A stretch of 64,000 nucleotides of DNA from Solirubrobacter ginsenosidimutans (GTDB lineage: Bacteria; Actinomycetota; Thermoleophilia; Solirubrobacterales; Solirubrobacteraceae). Position 1 is the stretch's first letter. Each line of letters opens with the position of its first letter. Below the pieces are notes generated by a model that saw only the letters and a list, made by a program, of their open reading frames with translations, did no database searches and was not told where the DNA came from. Both the position numbers and the translations under genes were made by a program. The stretch spans positions 62,001-126,000 of the forward strand of contig NZ_JAPDOD010000006.1 of the NCBI RefSeq assembly GCF_027587205.1, read 5' to 3'. Of this stretch, positions 16,436-24,714 are shown piece by piece.

Positions 16436-16456
16436 GCCTCACCGGCTACTTGGCCT

Positions 16457-16996
16457 ATGCTGGTGAGCGTGCCTGTCGCCGATCCACGCCCACTGCTCGG
16501 GGAACCGCTCCCGCTCGACCTGCTGAACACGACCTGGGTGTCCGGGGATGGACTGCAGGATCTGCTGGTCGACGCGGAGGGTGCACGGATCTTCCTCGAC
16601 GCCCACGGGTTCGACGCGCCGGCCGACGCGACCGCGCGGCGCGCGCTGCGCGAGACGCGCGAGGTGCTTCGCGCGTTCCTGTCGGACCGTGATTCCGCGA
16701 CCGCACGGCACGAGGTGAACGCCGTGCTGGCGCGCGGTGCGCAGCGTCCGCTGCTGAATCCGTTCGGCGTCGACGTCGAGGTCGACGCCGCGGCGGCGTG
16801 GCGCGTGCCGTGGGTGTGCGCGGCGGCGATGGTCACGCTGCTGGAGACGCGAGCGGACCGGATCCGCGGCTGCGCCAATCCCGACTGCGTGCTCTGGTTC
16901 CTGGACACGTCGCGGCCGGGCACGCGGCGGTGGTGCTCGATGGCGGCGTGCGGCAACCGCGACAAGGCGATTCGCCACGGTCGTAGTCACCAGTAA
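16457..16996 (+). CDS. ABATE-domain / CGNR zinc-finger regulator
   Basis: A 179-residue protein. The N-terminal ABATE (putative stress-induced regulator) domain reads EPLPLDLLNTTW ... LLVDAEGARIFLDAHG. The C-terminal treble-clef CGNR zinc finger reads CANPDCVLWFLDTSRPGTRRWCSMAACGNRDKA, with the CxxxxC and C(x4)CGNR cysteines present. The family is thought to bind DNA and regulate transcription. The start is ambiguous: ATG 16457, GTG 16463, or GTG 16469, which follows GGTGAG. It probably acts on the hexamer array upstream and/or the VOC promoter downstream (inference). Confidence 0.85.
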   Translation: MLVSVPVADPRPLLGEPLPLDLLNTTWVSGDGLQDLLVDAEGARIFLDAHGFDAPADATARRALRETREVLRAFLSDRDSATARHEVNAVLARGAQRPLLNPFGVDVEVDAAAAWRVPWVCAAAMVTLLETRADRIRGCANPDCVLWFLDTSRPGTRRWCSMAACGNRDKAIRHGRSHQ

Positions 16997-16998
16997 TC

Positions 16999-17027
16999 TT
17001 GCGTTAACCGGTTACCTCCGTTATGGT
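16999..17027 (+). promoter_or_regulatory. Promoter with palindrome in the spacer
   Basis: TTGCGT (-35, 16999-17004) and TATGGT (-10, 17022-17027) are 17 bases apart. The spacer starts with the perfect palindrome TAACCGGTTA (17005-17014), a good place for a repressor to sit. The -10 ends seven bases before ATG 17035, so the transcript is probably leaderless or almost so. Confidence 0.55.
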
Positions 17028-17034
17028 GGTGAGC

Positions 17035-17466
17035 ATGACAGCGCTCGCCACCGGCCACGTCGGCCTCAACGTCAGTGATCTCGACCGCTCCGTCGGCTTC
17101 TACCGCGAAGTGCTCGGCTTCGAGGTCAAGGCAAGTGGGGACGGGTACGCGTTCCTCGGCGACGAGGAGCGGCTCGTGCTCACGCTCTGGGAGCAGAGCG
17201 ACGGCGCCTTCTCGACCGCGACGCCGGGCCTGCACCACCTCTCGTTCGAGGTCGATTCGCTCGAGGACGTCACGGCGGCCGAGGCGCGCGTGCGCGCCGC
17301 CGGCGCGGTGCTCCACCACGACGGCATCGTCGCCCACAGCGAAGGCGCCTCCAGCGGCGGCATCTTCTTCGAGGACCCCGACGGCATCCGCCTGGAGATC
17401 TTCACGGGCGCGGGCGTCGTCGCGGCCGCCCCGTCCGGCGACGCGCCGACCTGCGGCTTCTTCTAG
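17035..17466 (+). CDS. VOC family (glyoxalase-like) protein
   Basis: A 143-residue vicinal-oxygen-chelate protein with two paired beta-alpha-beta-beta-beta modules: GHVGLNVSDLDRSVGFYREVLGF at the start, LHHLSFEVDSLEDVTAAEARV in the middle and GGIFFEDPDGIRLEIF at the end. Metal ligands are likely the His of GHVGL, the His of LHHLSF and the Glu of RLEIF, as in extradiol dioxygenase and glyoxalase relatives. The actual substrate is unknown. It is followed 4 bases later by an FMN-binding-fold gene, so the two are probably co-transcribed. Confidence 0.85.
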   Translation: MTALATGHVGLNVSDLDRSVGFYREVLGFEVKASGDGYAFLGDEERLVLTLWEQSDGAFSTATPGLHHLSFEVDSLEDVTAAEARVRAAGAVLHHDGIVAHSEGASSGGIFFEDPDGIRLEIFTGAGVVAAAPSGDAPTCGFF

Positions 17467-17470
17467 GCCG

Positions 17471-18367
17471 ATGGCCTTCCATCCCGGAGAGCTGGCGGTG
17501 CAGGAGCGGGCGGGCGTGCTGGACCGCGCCGCCCAGCTCTCCGGCATGTTCACGGACGTCGTCCCACCGTCGGCCGTCGAGTTCCTCGAAGATCAGCCGT
17601 GGATCGTGCTGGGCGCGGCCGACGGCGAGGACCGCATGTGGGCGACCGTCCTGTACGGCCGCCCGGGCTTCGTCACGGTGCCGACCCCGTCGACGGTCCA
17701 CATCGCCGCGCTCCCCCTCGCCGGCGACCCGCTCGAAGGCGCTTTGAACGGGCCGGTGGGCGGCATCGCCCTCGAGCCGGACACGCGCCGCCGCATGCGG
17801 CTCAACGGCGAGGCGAGAACCGCCGCGGACGGGGTGACGATCGCGCTCGAACAGGTCTACTCGAACTGCCCGAAGTACATCGCGACCCGCTACATCAGCG
17901 CGGTCGCGCCACCGCGTCCAGCCCGCCACACGGGAACGTTGCTCGACGCACGTGCGATCGAGCTGCTTGGCAATGCCGACACCGCCTTCGTCGCCACCCG
18001 CGCCCCGGGCCACGGCGTCGACGCCTCCCATCGCGGCGGGAACCCCGGCTTCCTGCGCGTCGTCGACGAGCACACGCTCGAGTGGCCGGACTACACGGGC
18101 AACTCGCTGTTCAACACGCTCGGCAACATCGCGCTCGACCCGGCCACCGGGCTCACGGTGATCGATCCGGAGACGGGCACCACGCTCTATCTCTCGGGCC
18201 GCGCCGAGGTCGTCTGGGAGGACGGCGGATTCCCGAGCGCGCAACGCCTCGTCCGGTATATAGTGGACGCAACGGTCCGGCTGGAGCACGCGGCGCCGCT
18301 CAGATGGGCGCTCGAACGTCCAGCGCGGAACCCCCCGATCGATACTGGGGTCACCCCCCGGCCGTAG
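17471..18367 (+). CDS. Pyridoxamine 5'-phosphate oxidase-fold protein
   Basis: A 298-residue split-barrel flavin-binding-type protein. Recognisable pieces are FLEDQPWIVLGAADGEDRMWATVLYGRPGFV (N-terminal barrel), VYSNCPKYIATRYI in the middle, and ADTAFVATRAPGHGVDASHRGGNPGFLRV plus YTGNSLFNTLGNIALDPATGLTVIDPETGTTLYLSGRAEV (second barrel). This two-barrel type is usually annotated as a pyridoxamine 5'-phosphate oxidase family or FAD/FMN-binding protein; reductase or F420/flavin roles have been proposed for relatives. It lies directly behind the VOC gene. Confidence 0.85.
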   Translation: MAFHPGELAVQERAGVLDRAAQLSGMFTDVVPPSAVEFLEDQPWIVLGAADGEDRMWATVLYGRPGFVTVPTPSTVHIAALPLAGDPLEGALNGPVGGIALEPDTRRRMRLNGEARTAADGVTIALEQVYSNCPKYIATRYISAVAPPRPARHTGTLLDARAIELLGNADTAFVATRAPGHGVDASHRGGNPGFLRVVDEHTLEWPDYTGNSLFNTLGNIALDPATGLTVIDPETGTTLYLSGRAEVVWEDGGFPSAQRLVRYIVDATVRLEHAAPLRWALERPARNPPIDTGVTPRP

Positions 18368-18378
18368 TGCGGCTAGCC

Positions 18379-18392
18379 CGAACGAATGTTCG
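18379..18392. promoter_or_regulatory. Perfect actinobacterial LexA (SOS) box
   Basis: CGAACGAATGTTCG fits the LexA/DinR consensus CGAAC-RNRY-GTTCG at every position. It sits 26 bases upstream of the MMPL transporter start, in the range where LexA blocks a promoter. Confidence 0.65.
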
Positions 18393-18417
18393 TGGCCAGT
18401 TCCTTAATCTCGCGCTT

Positions 18418-20568
18418 ATGCGCAGTCTTGCCGCTTGGTGCCACGATCGGCGCCGCACCGTAATCGGCCTCTGGGTCGCAGCCTTCATCGTTTGCGCGGG
18501 TCTCTGGGCGACCGCCGCCGGCGACTATGTCAACACCTTCAACCTGCCAGGGACCGAGTCCCAGCGGGCGTACGACCTGCTGAAGGACAAGTTCCCGCAG
18601 GCGTCCGGCGACACGGCCACGGTCGTGTTCGCGGTCAAGGACGGCAGCGTCCTCGACCACAAGGCGCAGATCGAGGCGGTCCGCCAGAAGATCGGCAAGT
18701 CGCCTGAGGTGCTGGCCGTCGCCGACCCGACCGCCCCCGGCGCGCCGGTCTCGGAGGACGGCAAGATCACCTTCGCGCAGATCCAGTTCAAGAACGCCGC
18801 GGGCGACGTCGACGCCCCGGCCGTCAAGACGATGGCCGAGGACGTGCTCACCCTCGACGGCAAGGGCGGCGTCCAGGTCGCGCTCGGCGGCGACATCATC
18901 CACTGGTCGACCGCGCAGCAAGGCGGCGCCGGCGAGATCATCGGCATCCTCGTCGCCGCGATCGTGCTGTTCCTGACGCTCGGCATCGTCGCGATGGGTC
19001 TGCCGCTGCTCAACGCGCTCTTCGCGATGGTCGTGAGCCTCTCGATCACGGCCGTGGTCGGCACCCAGCTGCTCGACGTCGTCGACTGGACGCCGCAGCT
19101 GGCGGCGATGATCGGCATCGGCGTCGGCATCGACTACGCGCTGCTGATCCTGAACCGGTTCCGGCTGGAGCGAGGTGCGGGCAGGGATGTCCGCGAGGCC
19201 ACGCTGATCTCGATCGACACCTCCGGCCGCGCCGTGCTGTTCGCGGGCATCGTCGTCGTGATCGCGATGCTCGGCATGGTGCTGCTCGGGATCTCGTTCC
19301 TCTACGGGCCCGCGATCGGCGCCGCGCTCTCGGTGCTCGCGACGATGGTGGCCGCGCTGACGCTGATGCCGGCGATCCTCGGCACCCGCATCGGCCGCCG
19401 GATCAAGAAGGCCGCGGCGACCAGCGCCGACGAGGAGACCGGCTTCGCCGCGCGCTGGAGCGGGTTCGTCGCCCGCCGCCCCGCGCCGGTGGCGATCCTC
19501 GCGCTCGTCGTCCTGATCGCGCTCGCGCTCCCCGCGCTGCACATCCGCCTCGCGTCCAGTGATGCGAGCACGTACAAGTCCGACGACACCTCGCGCGTCG
19601 CCTACGACCTGCTCAAGCAGGGCTTCGGCCCCGGCTTCAGCGCCCCGCTGCTGACCGTCGTCGAGCTGCCGAAGGCGGGCGATCAGGCGGCTCTGCAGAA
19701 GATCAGCGACGCGCTGAGCAAGCAGGACGGGATCGCCACGGTCCTGCCGCCGGCCATCAACAAGGCGGGCGACACGGCGACGATGATCGCCTACCCGAAA
19801 ACCACCGGGCAGGACGAGCGCACCGACGAGACCGTCAAGACCGCGCGTAACGTGACGCTTCCACCGATCGCGAAGGAGACCGGCACGCGGATCTCGATCG
19901 GCGGCACGACGGCGAGCAACATCGACTTCTCCAAGACGATCCGCGACAAGCTGCCGCTGTTCATCGGCGTGGTCGTCGGCCTGTCGCTGCTGCTGCTGAT
20001 GGTGGTCTTCCGCTCGATCCTGATCCCCGTCAAGGCCGGCATCTTCAACCTGCTCTCGATCTCGGGCGCGTTCGGCGTCGTGACGCTGATCTTCCAGGAC
20101 GGTCACGGAGCCAGCCTGTTCGGCGGCGCGACCGGGCCGATCGAGTCGTTCCTGCCGATCATGGTCTTCGCCGTCGTGTTCGGCCTGTCGATGGACTACG
20201 AGGTCTTCCTCGTCTCGCGCATGCACGAGGAGTGGACGCACACCAAGGACGCCACGTACGCGGTGCGCCACGGCCTGGCGATGACCGGCCGTGTGGTGAC
20301 GGCGGCGGCGATCATCATGATCGCGGTCTTCGGCGCGTTCGCGATCGGCAACGAGCGCGCGCTGGCGATGATGGGCGTCGGCTTCGCGGCGGCGATCTTC
20401 ATCGACGCGTTCATCATCCGATTGCTGTTGCTGCCGGCCGTGATGCACCTCGCCGGACCGGCAATGTGGTGGATGCCGAAGTGGCTCGACAAGCGCCTGC
20501 CGCACCTCAACATCGAGCCGCCCGAAGAGGTTGTGGAGCCCGAAGAGCGCGAGCTCGCGTACCGCTAG
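18418..20568 (+). CDS. MMPL-family (RND-type) membrane transporter
   Basis: A 716-residue integral membrane protein with the MmpL layout: TM1 (VIGLWVAAFIVCAGLW), a periplasmic loop (~residues 35-180), TM2-6 with the conserved IGIGVGIDYALLILNRFRLERG, a second half starting with another TM (VAILALVVLIALALPAL), a second loop, and TM8-12 with MVFAVVFGLSMDYEVFLVSRMHEEW. Both halves carry the D-Y pair thought to relay protons. Substrates in this family are lipids, siderophores or drugs. Start ATG 18418 gives a proper first TM. A perfect LexA box lies upstream. Its stop overlaps the convergent acyl-CoA ligase by 4 bases. Confidence 0.92.
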   Translation: MRSLAAWCHDRRRTVIGLWVAAFIVCAGLWATAAGDYVNTFNLPGTESQRAYDLLKDKFPQASGDTATVVFAVKDGSVLDHKAQIEAVRQKIGKSPEVLAVADPTAPGAPVSEDGKITFAQIQFKNAAGDVDAPAVKTMAEDVLTLDGKGGVQVALGGDIIHWSTAQQGGAGEIIGILVAAIVLFLTLGIVAMGLPLLNALFAMVVSLSITAVVGTQLLDVVDWTPQLAAMIGIGVGIDYALLILNRFRLERGAGRDVREATLISIDTSGRAVLFAGIVVVIAMLGMVLLGISFLYGPAIGAALSVLATMVAALTLMPAILGTRIGRRIKKAAATSADEETGFAARWSGFVARRPAPVAILALVVLIALALPALHIRLASSDASTYKSDDTSRVAYDLLKQGFGPGFSAPLLTVVELPKAGDQAALQKISDALSKQDGIATVLPPAINKAGDTATMIAYPKTTGQDERTDETVKTARNVTLPPIAKETGTRISIGGTTASNIDFSKTIRDKLPLFIGVVVGLSLLLLMVVFRSILIPVKAGIFNLLSISGAFGVVTLIFQDGHGASLFGGATGPIESFLPIMVFAVVFGLSMDYEVFLVSRMHEEWTHTKDATYAVRHGLAMTGRVVTAAAIIMIAVFGAFAIGNERALAMMGVGFAAAIFIDAFIIRLLLLPAVMHLAGPAMWWMPKWLDKRLPHLNIEPPEEVVEPEERELAYR

Positions 20569-22085
20569 TGCAGTAGCTCTGCGCGCACCTCACCCTTGAG
20601 CACCTTGCCGACGCGCGAGCGCGGCAGCTCGGGGGTGAGGTGGACGCGCTTGGGCGCCTTCACGCTCCCGATCCGCTCCTTCACGAACGCGATCAGGTCG
20701 GGCGCCTCCGCGGTCTCGCCGGGCTTGAGCTCGACGACCGCCTCGACCCGCTCGCCCCACTTCTCGTCGGGCAGGCCGACCACCGCGCAGTCGCGCACGG
20801 ACGGGTGCTGCATCAGCGCCTGCTCGACCTCCGCCGAGTACACGTTGAAGCCGCCGGTGATGATCATGTCCTTGAGGCGATCGACGATGAACAGGTAGCC
20901 GTCGGCGTCGAGGTAGCCGACGTCGCCGGTGTGGTGCCAGCCGAAGCGGCTCGCCTCCGCGGTCGCCTCCGGGTTCTTGTAGTAGCCGGCCATCACGAGC
21001 GAGCTCTTGACGACGATCTCGCCTCGCTCGCCGTCTGGCAGCAGCACGCCGGTCTCCGGGTCCATGATCCCGACCTGCACGAGCGGCGCGGGCCGCCCAG
21101 CTGAGGCGAGCCGGTGCGTCGCGATGTTCCCGTCCGCGTCGAAGTGCTCCTTCGGCGGGAGCATCGAGACCATCATCGGCGCCTCGGATTGCCCGAAGAG
21201 CTGCGCCATCACGGGGCCGATGGCGGTGATCGCCTCCTGCAGGCGCGCGGTCGACATCGGCGCCGCGCCGTACCAGAAGCACTGCAGTGACGAGAGATCC
21301 GCGGTGGCGAGGTTCTCGTGCCCGAGCAGCATGTAGATCAGCGTGGGCGGGAGGAACGTGTGGGTGATGCGCTCGGCCTCGACCAGCCGCAGGAACTCGC
21401 CGAGATCCGGCTGGCGCATCACGACGATCTTCCCGCCGAGCGCGAGCACCGGGAAGCACAGGACGCCGGCCGCGTGGGTGAGCGGCGCGAGCGCGAGGTA
21501 CGCCGGGCGCCCTTGGAACGGGTAGCCCATCAGCGTCAGCGCGGTCATCGTCTCGAGGTTGCGGGCGGTGAGCATCACGCCCTTCGGCAGCCCCGTCGTT
21601 CCGCCCGTGCCGACGAGCATCGCGAGGTCGTGCGGAGGGTCCAGCTCCAGCGCCGGCATGCCCTCGTTCAGCCAGCTCTCGAAGTCGTCCTCTTGATCGA
21701 GGCAGACGACCGTCTGCAGGGCCGGCAGCTGCTCGGCGATCTTGGCGACCATGTCCGCGTAGCTGGAGTGGAAGAGCAGCAGCTCGCAATCGAAGAGCTC
21801 GAGCAGCGCGCGGTTCTCGTCCGCTTCGTTGCGGGGATTGATCGGGCACCACACCGCGCCGAGCCGAGCGATCCCGAAGACGCTCGCGAACGCGGTCGCG
21901 TTGTTGGACGACAGGATCCCGACCTTGCCGCCGGGCTGGACGCCGGACGTCGCCAGCGCGCCCGCGACCCGGTGGCTCAGGTCCTGCACGTCGCCGTAGG
22001 TCAGCGTGGTGGCGCCTTCGACCAGGCAGGGCGCGTCACGACCGAGCGACGCGCCCTTGTCCAGGTAGTCGACGAGCGAGGACAT
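20565..22085 (-). CDS. AMP-dependent acyl-CoA synthetase/ligase
   Basis: A 506-residue ANL-superfamily enzyme that activates a carboxylate with ATP and joins it to CoA. The P-loop-like motif is VGTGGTTGLPKGVM. Downstream motifs are QLFGQSEAPMM (A5-like), YYKNPEATAEA, WHHTGDVGYLDADGYLFIVDRLKDMIITGGFNVYSAEVEQ (hinge and A8) and the A10 lysine region SRVGKVLKGEVR. It is the third gene of a minus-strand operon (SDR, saccharopine-dehydrogenase-like, ligase) with 3-4-base gaps. The substrate is unknown; the context suggests fatty-acid, steroid or aromatic acid breakdown. Confidence 0.93.
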   Translation of the reverse strand: MSSLVDYLDKGASLGRDAPCLVEGATTLTYGDVQDLSHRVAGALATSGVQPGGKVGILSSNNATAFASVFGIARLGAVWCPINPRNEADENRALLELFDCELLLFHSSYADMVAKIAEQLPALQTVVCLDQEDDFESWLNEGMPALELDPPHDLAMLVGTGGTTGLPKGVMLTARNLETMTALTLMGYPFQGRPAYLALAPLTHAAGVLCFPVLALGGKIVVMRQPDLGEFLRLVEAERITHTFLPPTLIYMLLGHENLATADLSSLQCFWYGAAPMSTARLQEAITAIGPVMAQLFGQSEAPMMVSMLPPKEHFDADGNIATHRLASAGRPAPLVQVGIMDPETGVLLPDGERGEIVVKSSLVMAGYYKNPEATAEASRFGWHHTGDVGYLDADGYLFIVDRLKDMIITGGFNVYSAEVEQALMQHPSVRDCAVVGLPDEKWGERVEAVVELKPGETAEAPDLIAFVKERIGSVKAPKRVHLTPELPRSRVGKVLKGEVRAELLH

Positions 22086-22089
22086 CGCG

Positions 22090-23202
22090 TTAGTCGTGGA
22101 CGGTGATGATCGGTTTCAGGACCAGGCCGTGGGTGCGTAGGAGGCCGAGCAGCTCGCGGTGCCCGAAGGCCTGGCAGGCGCTCGCGAGCCCGACGCGCTT
22201 CGGCGGCTGCTGCAGCAGCGAGTACGCCGCGTACGCCTGGAGCAGCCCCGTCTGCTTGTAGTTGGAGTTGCCGTGGATCACGGCGTGGGCGCGGCCGAGC
22301 GGACCTGACGCGTAGACCGAGTCGACGGAGGTGTTCACGCGCGGGTTCTCCCGCGGCGGCATCCCCGCCTGCAGCGAACCGGCGATCTCGGCGAGCTTGG
22401 CCTCCTGCTCCGCCGGCGCGAGCGGCCGGATCTGCTCTTCGAACATCTGCGTCGTGGCGACGACGCCGTCCATCACGGCGCGGTCGAGCACGCCGCCGGT
22501 GACCGTGACCGTGGAGACGCGGGGGTCGTTCTTGAACCACACCGGATGGCAGGTGCCGCCCCAGGGCACGGTCAACGCGGTGCCGTGCTGGCCGGGGACG
22601 ACGCACTCGCGGGTGGCGGTGTGATCCCACGCCACGTACTCGTTGTTGACCAGGTGGAACCAGTCCGCCTTCAGGATCGTGAAGATCGTCTGGGTCGAGG
22701 CGTAGGTCGGGAAGCCCTTCCAGAGCACGAGGATGTCCAGCGTCTCCATGCCCGGCGTCTCGAGCGCGAGGTTCGCGGCGATCTCACCGGTCGTGTACAT
22801 CTGCGCGACGCCGGGCGCGATCAGCAGCCCCTGCTCGGCGAACTTCTCGCCCCATCTCGCCTGGGCTTCGAGCACCCAGTCCTGCTCACCCGTGGTGTCG
22901 AGGTAGTGGGCGCCGACGTTCAGGCACGCCTCGGCCACCTCGTGGCCATAGGAGATGAACGGCCCGACGCAGTTGCAGACGACGGAGGCGCCCTCGAACG
23001 CCTCGCTGAGCGAGGCGACGTCGTGGGTGGCGGCGGCGACCTCGTGGTCGATCGTGTCGACGCCGGGGACGTGGTCGACGACGTCCTGCGTGCGCTGAAG
23101 GTCGCGACCGACGGCCTTGAACGGCACGTGCAGCTCACGCAGGTACTCGCAGATCAGGCGGCCGGTGTAGCCGGACGCGCCGTACACGATCACTGGCTTC
23201 AT
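22090..23202 (-). CDS. Saccharopine dehydrogenase-like NAD(P)-binding protein (DUF5938-like)
   Basis: A 370-residue protein with an N-terminal Rossmann fold, VIVYGASGYTGRLICEYL (GASGYTG binding turn), then CNCVGPFISYGHEVAEACLNVGAHYLDTTGEQDWV as in the saccharopine-dehydrogenase/trans-acting enoyl reductase group. The C-terminal part (SVDSVYASGPLGRAHAVIHGNSNYKQTGLLQAYAAYSLL) is typical of the DUF5938 branch. The exact reaction is not established. It is the middle gene of the operon, so it probably acts on the same CoA-linked or free acid pathway as its neighbours. Confidence 0.85.
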   Translation of the reverse strand: MKPVIVYGASGYTGRLICEYLRELHVPFKAVGRDLQRTQDVVDHVPGVDTIDHEVAAATHDVASLSEAFEGASVVCNCVGPFISYGHEVAEACLNVGAHYLDTTGEQDWVLEAQARWGEKFAEQGLLIAPGVAQMYTTGEIAANLALETPGMETLDILVLWKGFPTYASTQTIFTILKADWFHLVNNEYVAWDHTATRECVVPGQHGTALTVPWGGTCHPVWFKNDPRVSTVTVTGGVLDRAVMDGVVATTQMFEEQIRPLAPAEQEAKLAEIAGSLQAGMPPRENPRVNTSVDSVYASGPLGRAHAVIHGNSNYKQTGLLQAYAAYSLLQQPPKRVGLASACQAFGHRELLGLLRTHGLVLKPIITVHD

Positions 23203-23205
23203 CGT

Positions 23206-23994
23206 CTACATCCCCATTCCACCGTCGACGGGCAGGCCGATCCCCGTGATGAACCGCGCCTGGTCGGACGCGAGGAAGACCACCGCGTCCGCCATGTCAT
23301 TGACCTCTCCGAGACGCCCGAGCGGCGTCTGCTCCACCACCGCGCCGACGGCGGCCTCCGGGCTTCCAAACAGGCCGAGCGCCGCCATGTCGACGGCGAG
23401 CCGCTGGCCCATCTCGGTCGGCACGAGACCGGGGTAGACGCAGTTGACGCGCACGCCGAAGCCGAGCTTTCCGGCCTCGAACGCGGCGACCCTGGTGAGG
23501 CGGTCGACGGCCGACTTGGTCGAGGAGTAGCCGGCGATGCCGGGGAAGGCGATGGTCGCCGCGACCGAGGAGACGTTGACGATCGCGCCGCCGTTCCCGG
23601 CCGGGCCGTCCGGGCGCATCGCGCGCAGGCCGTGCTTGATGCCCAGCGCGGTGCCGAGCACGTTGACCTCGAGCATCTTCTTGAGGTCATTGGCGTCGAT
23701 GTCCACGATCAGGCCGGAGATCTCGATCCCGGCGTTGTTGACGAGGATGTCGAGCCCGCCGAGCTGCTCGACCGTCGTCGCGATCGCGCCCTCCCAGCTG
23801 CCCTCATCGGTGACGTCCAGCCGCGTCGAGAGCGCGCCGATCGACTCCGCCGTCTCCCGGGCGAGGTCCTCCTGGAGGTCGCCGATCATGACCTTCGCGC
23901 CGGCCGCGGCGAGTGCCTGCGCCATTCCCGCGCCAAGGCCCTGCGCGCCACCCGTCACCAGCGCATGCCGGCCCTCGAGCACACCTTCAGCCAT
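23206..23994 (-). CDS. SDR-family oxidoreductase
   Basis: A 262-residue classical short-chain dehydrogenase/reductase. Cofactor motif TGGAQGLGAG (residues 13-22), NNAG at about 92, catalytic Ser (VSSVAA), Tyr-x3-Lys as YSSTKSA, and a C-terminal FITGIGLPVDGGMGM. The Asp after beta-2 (MIGDLQED) suggests NAD preference. Start ATG 23994 has GAGGAG seven bases upstream; the longer in-frame start at 24048 would place the promoter inside the gene. It is the first gene of the operon, divergent from a TetR gene across two palindromes. Confidence 0.93.
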   Translation of the reverse strand: MAEGVLEGRHALVTGGAQGLGAGMAQALAAAGAKVMIGDLQEDLARETAESIGALSTRLDVTDEGSWEGAIATTVEQLGGLDILVNNAGIEISGLIVDIDANDLKKMLEVNVLGTALGIKHGLRAMRPDGPAGNGGAIVNVSSVAATIAFPGIAGYSSTKSAVDRLTRVAAFEAGKLGFGVRVNCVYPGLVPTEMGQRLAVDMAALGLFGSPEAAVGAVVEQTPLGRLGEVNDMADAVVFLASDQARFITGIGLPVDGGMGM

Positions 23995-24040
23995 CTCGTC
24001 TCCTCTTGCCGCTGGACTGCGCGGGACCCTACGACTCGGT

Positions 24041-24078
24041 CTTGACACTTGTCAAGGATTTCTTGGACGCTTGTCAAG
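24041..24078. promoter_or_regulatory. Twin TetR operators overlapping two promoters
   Basis: CTTGACACTTGTCAAG (24041-24056; 7-base arms) and CTTGGACGCTTGTCAAG (24062-24078) share the half-site TTGTCAAG. On the minus strand they contain TTGACA (24050-24055), 18 bases from TAGGGT (24026-24031), a promoter for the SDR operon. On the plus strand TTGGAC (24063-24068) is 16 bases from TGTAGT (24085-24090), a likely promoter for the TetR gene. Binding here would shut both directions. Confidence 0.65.
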
Positions 24079-24100
24079 ACGCCCTGTAGTCTTCGCCGCC

Positions 24101-24712
24101 ATGGCCACCGCCGCCACGCACCCGCGCCGCCCCGTCGACAAGTTCGAAGAGCGGCGCCGTGAGCTCGCCAACGCGGCGCTGCAGACCCTCGGCGAGCTCG
24201 GCTACGCCCGCACCTCGCTGCGCGAGATCGCCCAGAACTCCCCGTACTCGCACGGCGTCGTCCACTACTACTTCGCCGACAAGGTCGAGCTGATCACGTA
24301 CTGCGTGCGGCAGTACAAGGCGTCGTGCGTTCAGCGCTACGACGCGATCGTCGAGGCTTCGCGCGATGCCTCCGAACTCGCCGTTGCGTTCGCCGACGCG
24401 CTGGTGACGACGATGGTCGAGGACGCCCCGATGCACCGGCTCTGGTACGACCTGCGCTCCCAGGCGCTCTTCGAGGCCTCGTTCCGGGCGGACGTCTTGG
24501 AGATCGACGCCCAGCTCGAGCACATGATCTGGCAGGTCGTCGCGCGTCACGCGGCGCTGCGGGGAGTCGAGGTGGCGATGCCCTCACCGCGGGCCTACGC
24601 GATGTTCGACGGCCTCTTTCAGCAGGCGCTGTTGCACCACCTCGCGGGGGTCGACGGTGCGTCCGAGGAGCTCCGCGCCGGAGCGCGGCAGTTCCTCGGC
24701 CTCACCGCCTGA
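24101..24712 (+). CDS. TetR-family transcriptional regulator
   Basis: A 203-residue regulator. The N-terminal helix-turn-helix (residues 20-65) reads LANAALQTLGELGYARTSLREIAQNSPYSHGVVHYYFADKVELI, matching the TetR pattern with the YYF.dK end. The C-terminal ligand domain is not assignable to one ligand. It is divergent from the SDR-DUF5938-ligase operon and probably represses both itself and that operon through the paired palindromes at 24041-24078; an acyl-CoA-type inducer would fit (inference). The first ATG after the likely -10 is used. Confidence 0.93.
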   Translation: MATAATHPRRPVDKFEERRRELANAALQTLGELGYARTSLREIAQNSPYSHGVVHYYFADKVELITYCVRQYKASCVQRYDAIVEASRDASELAVAFADALVTTMVEDAPMHRLWYDLRSQALFEASFRADVLEIDAQLEHMIWQVVARHAALRGVEVAMPSPRAYAMFDGLFQQALLHHLAGVDGASEELRAGARQFLGLTA

Positions 24713-24714
24713 CG

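Noticed and set aside
18373..20505. A 710-codon minus-strand frame opposite the MMPL gene
   Set aside because: Arg/Asp/His-rich shadow of a clear 12-TM transporter.
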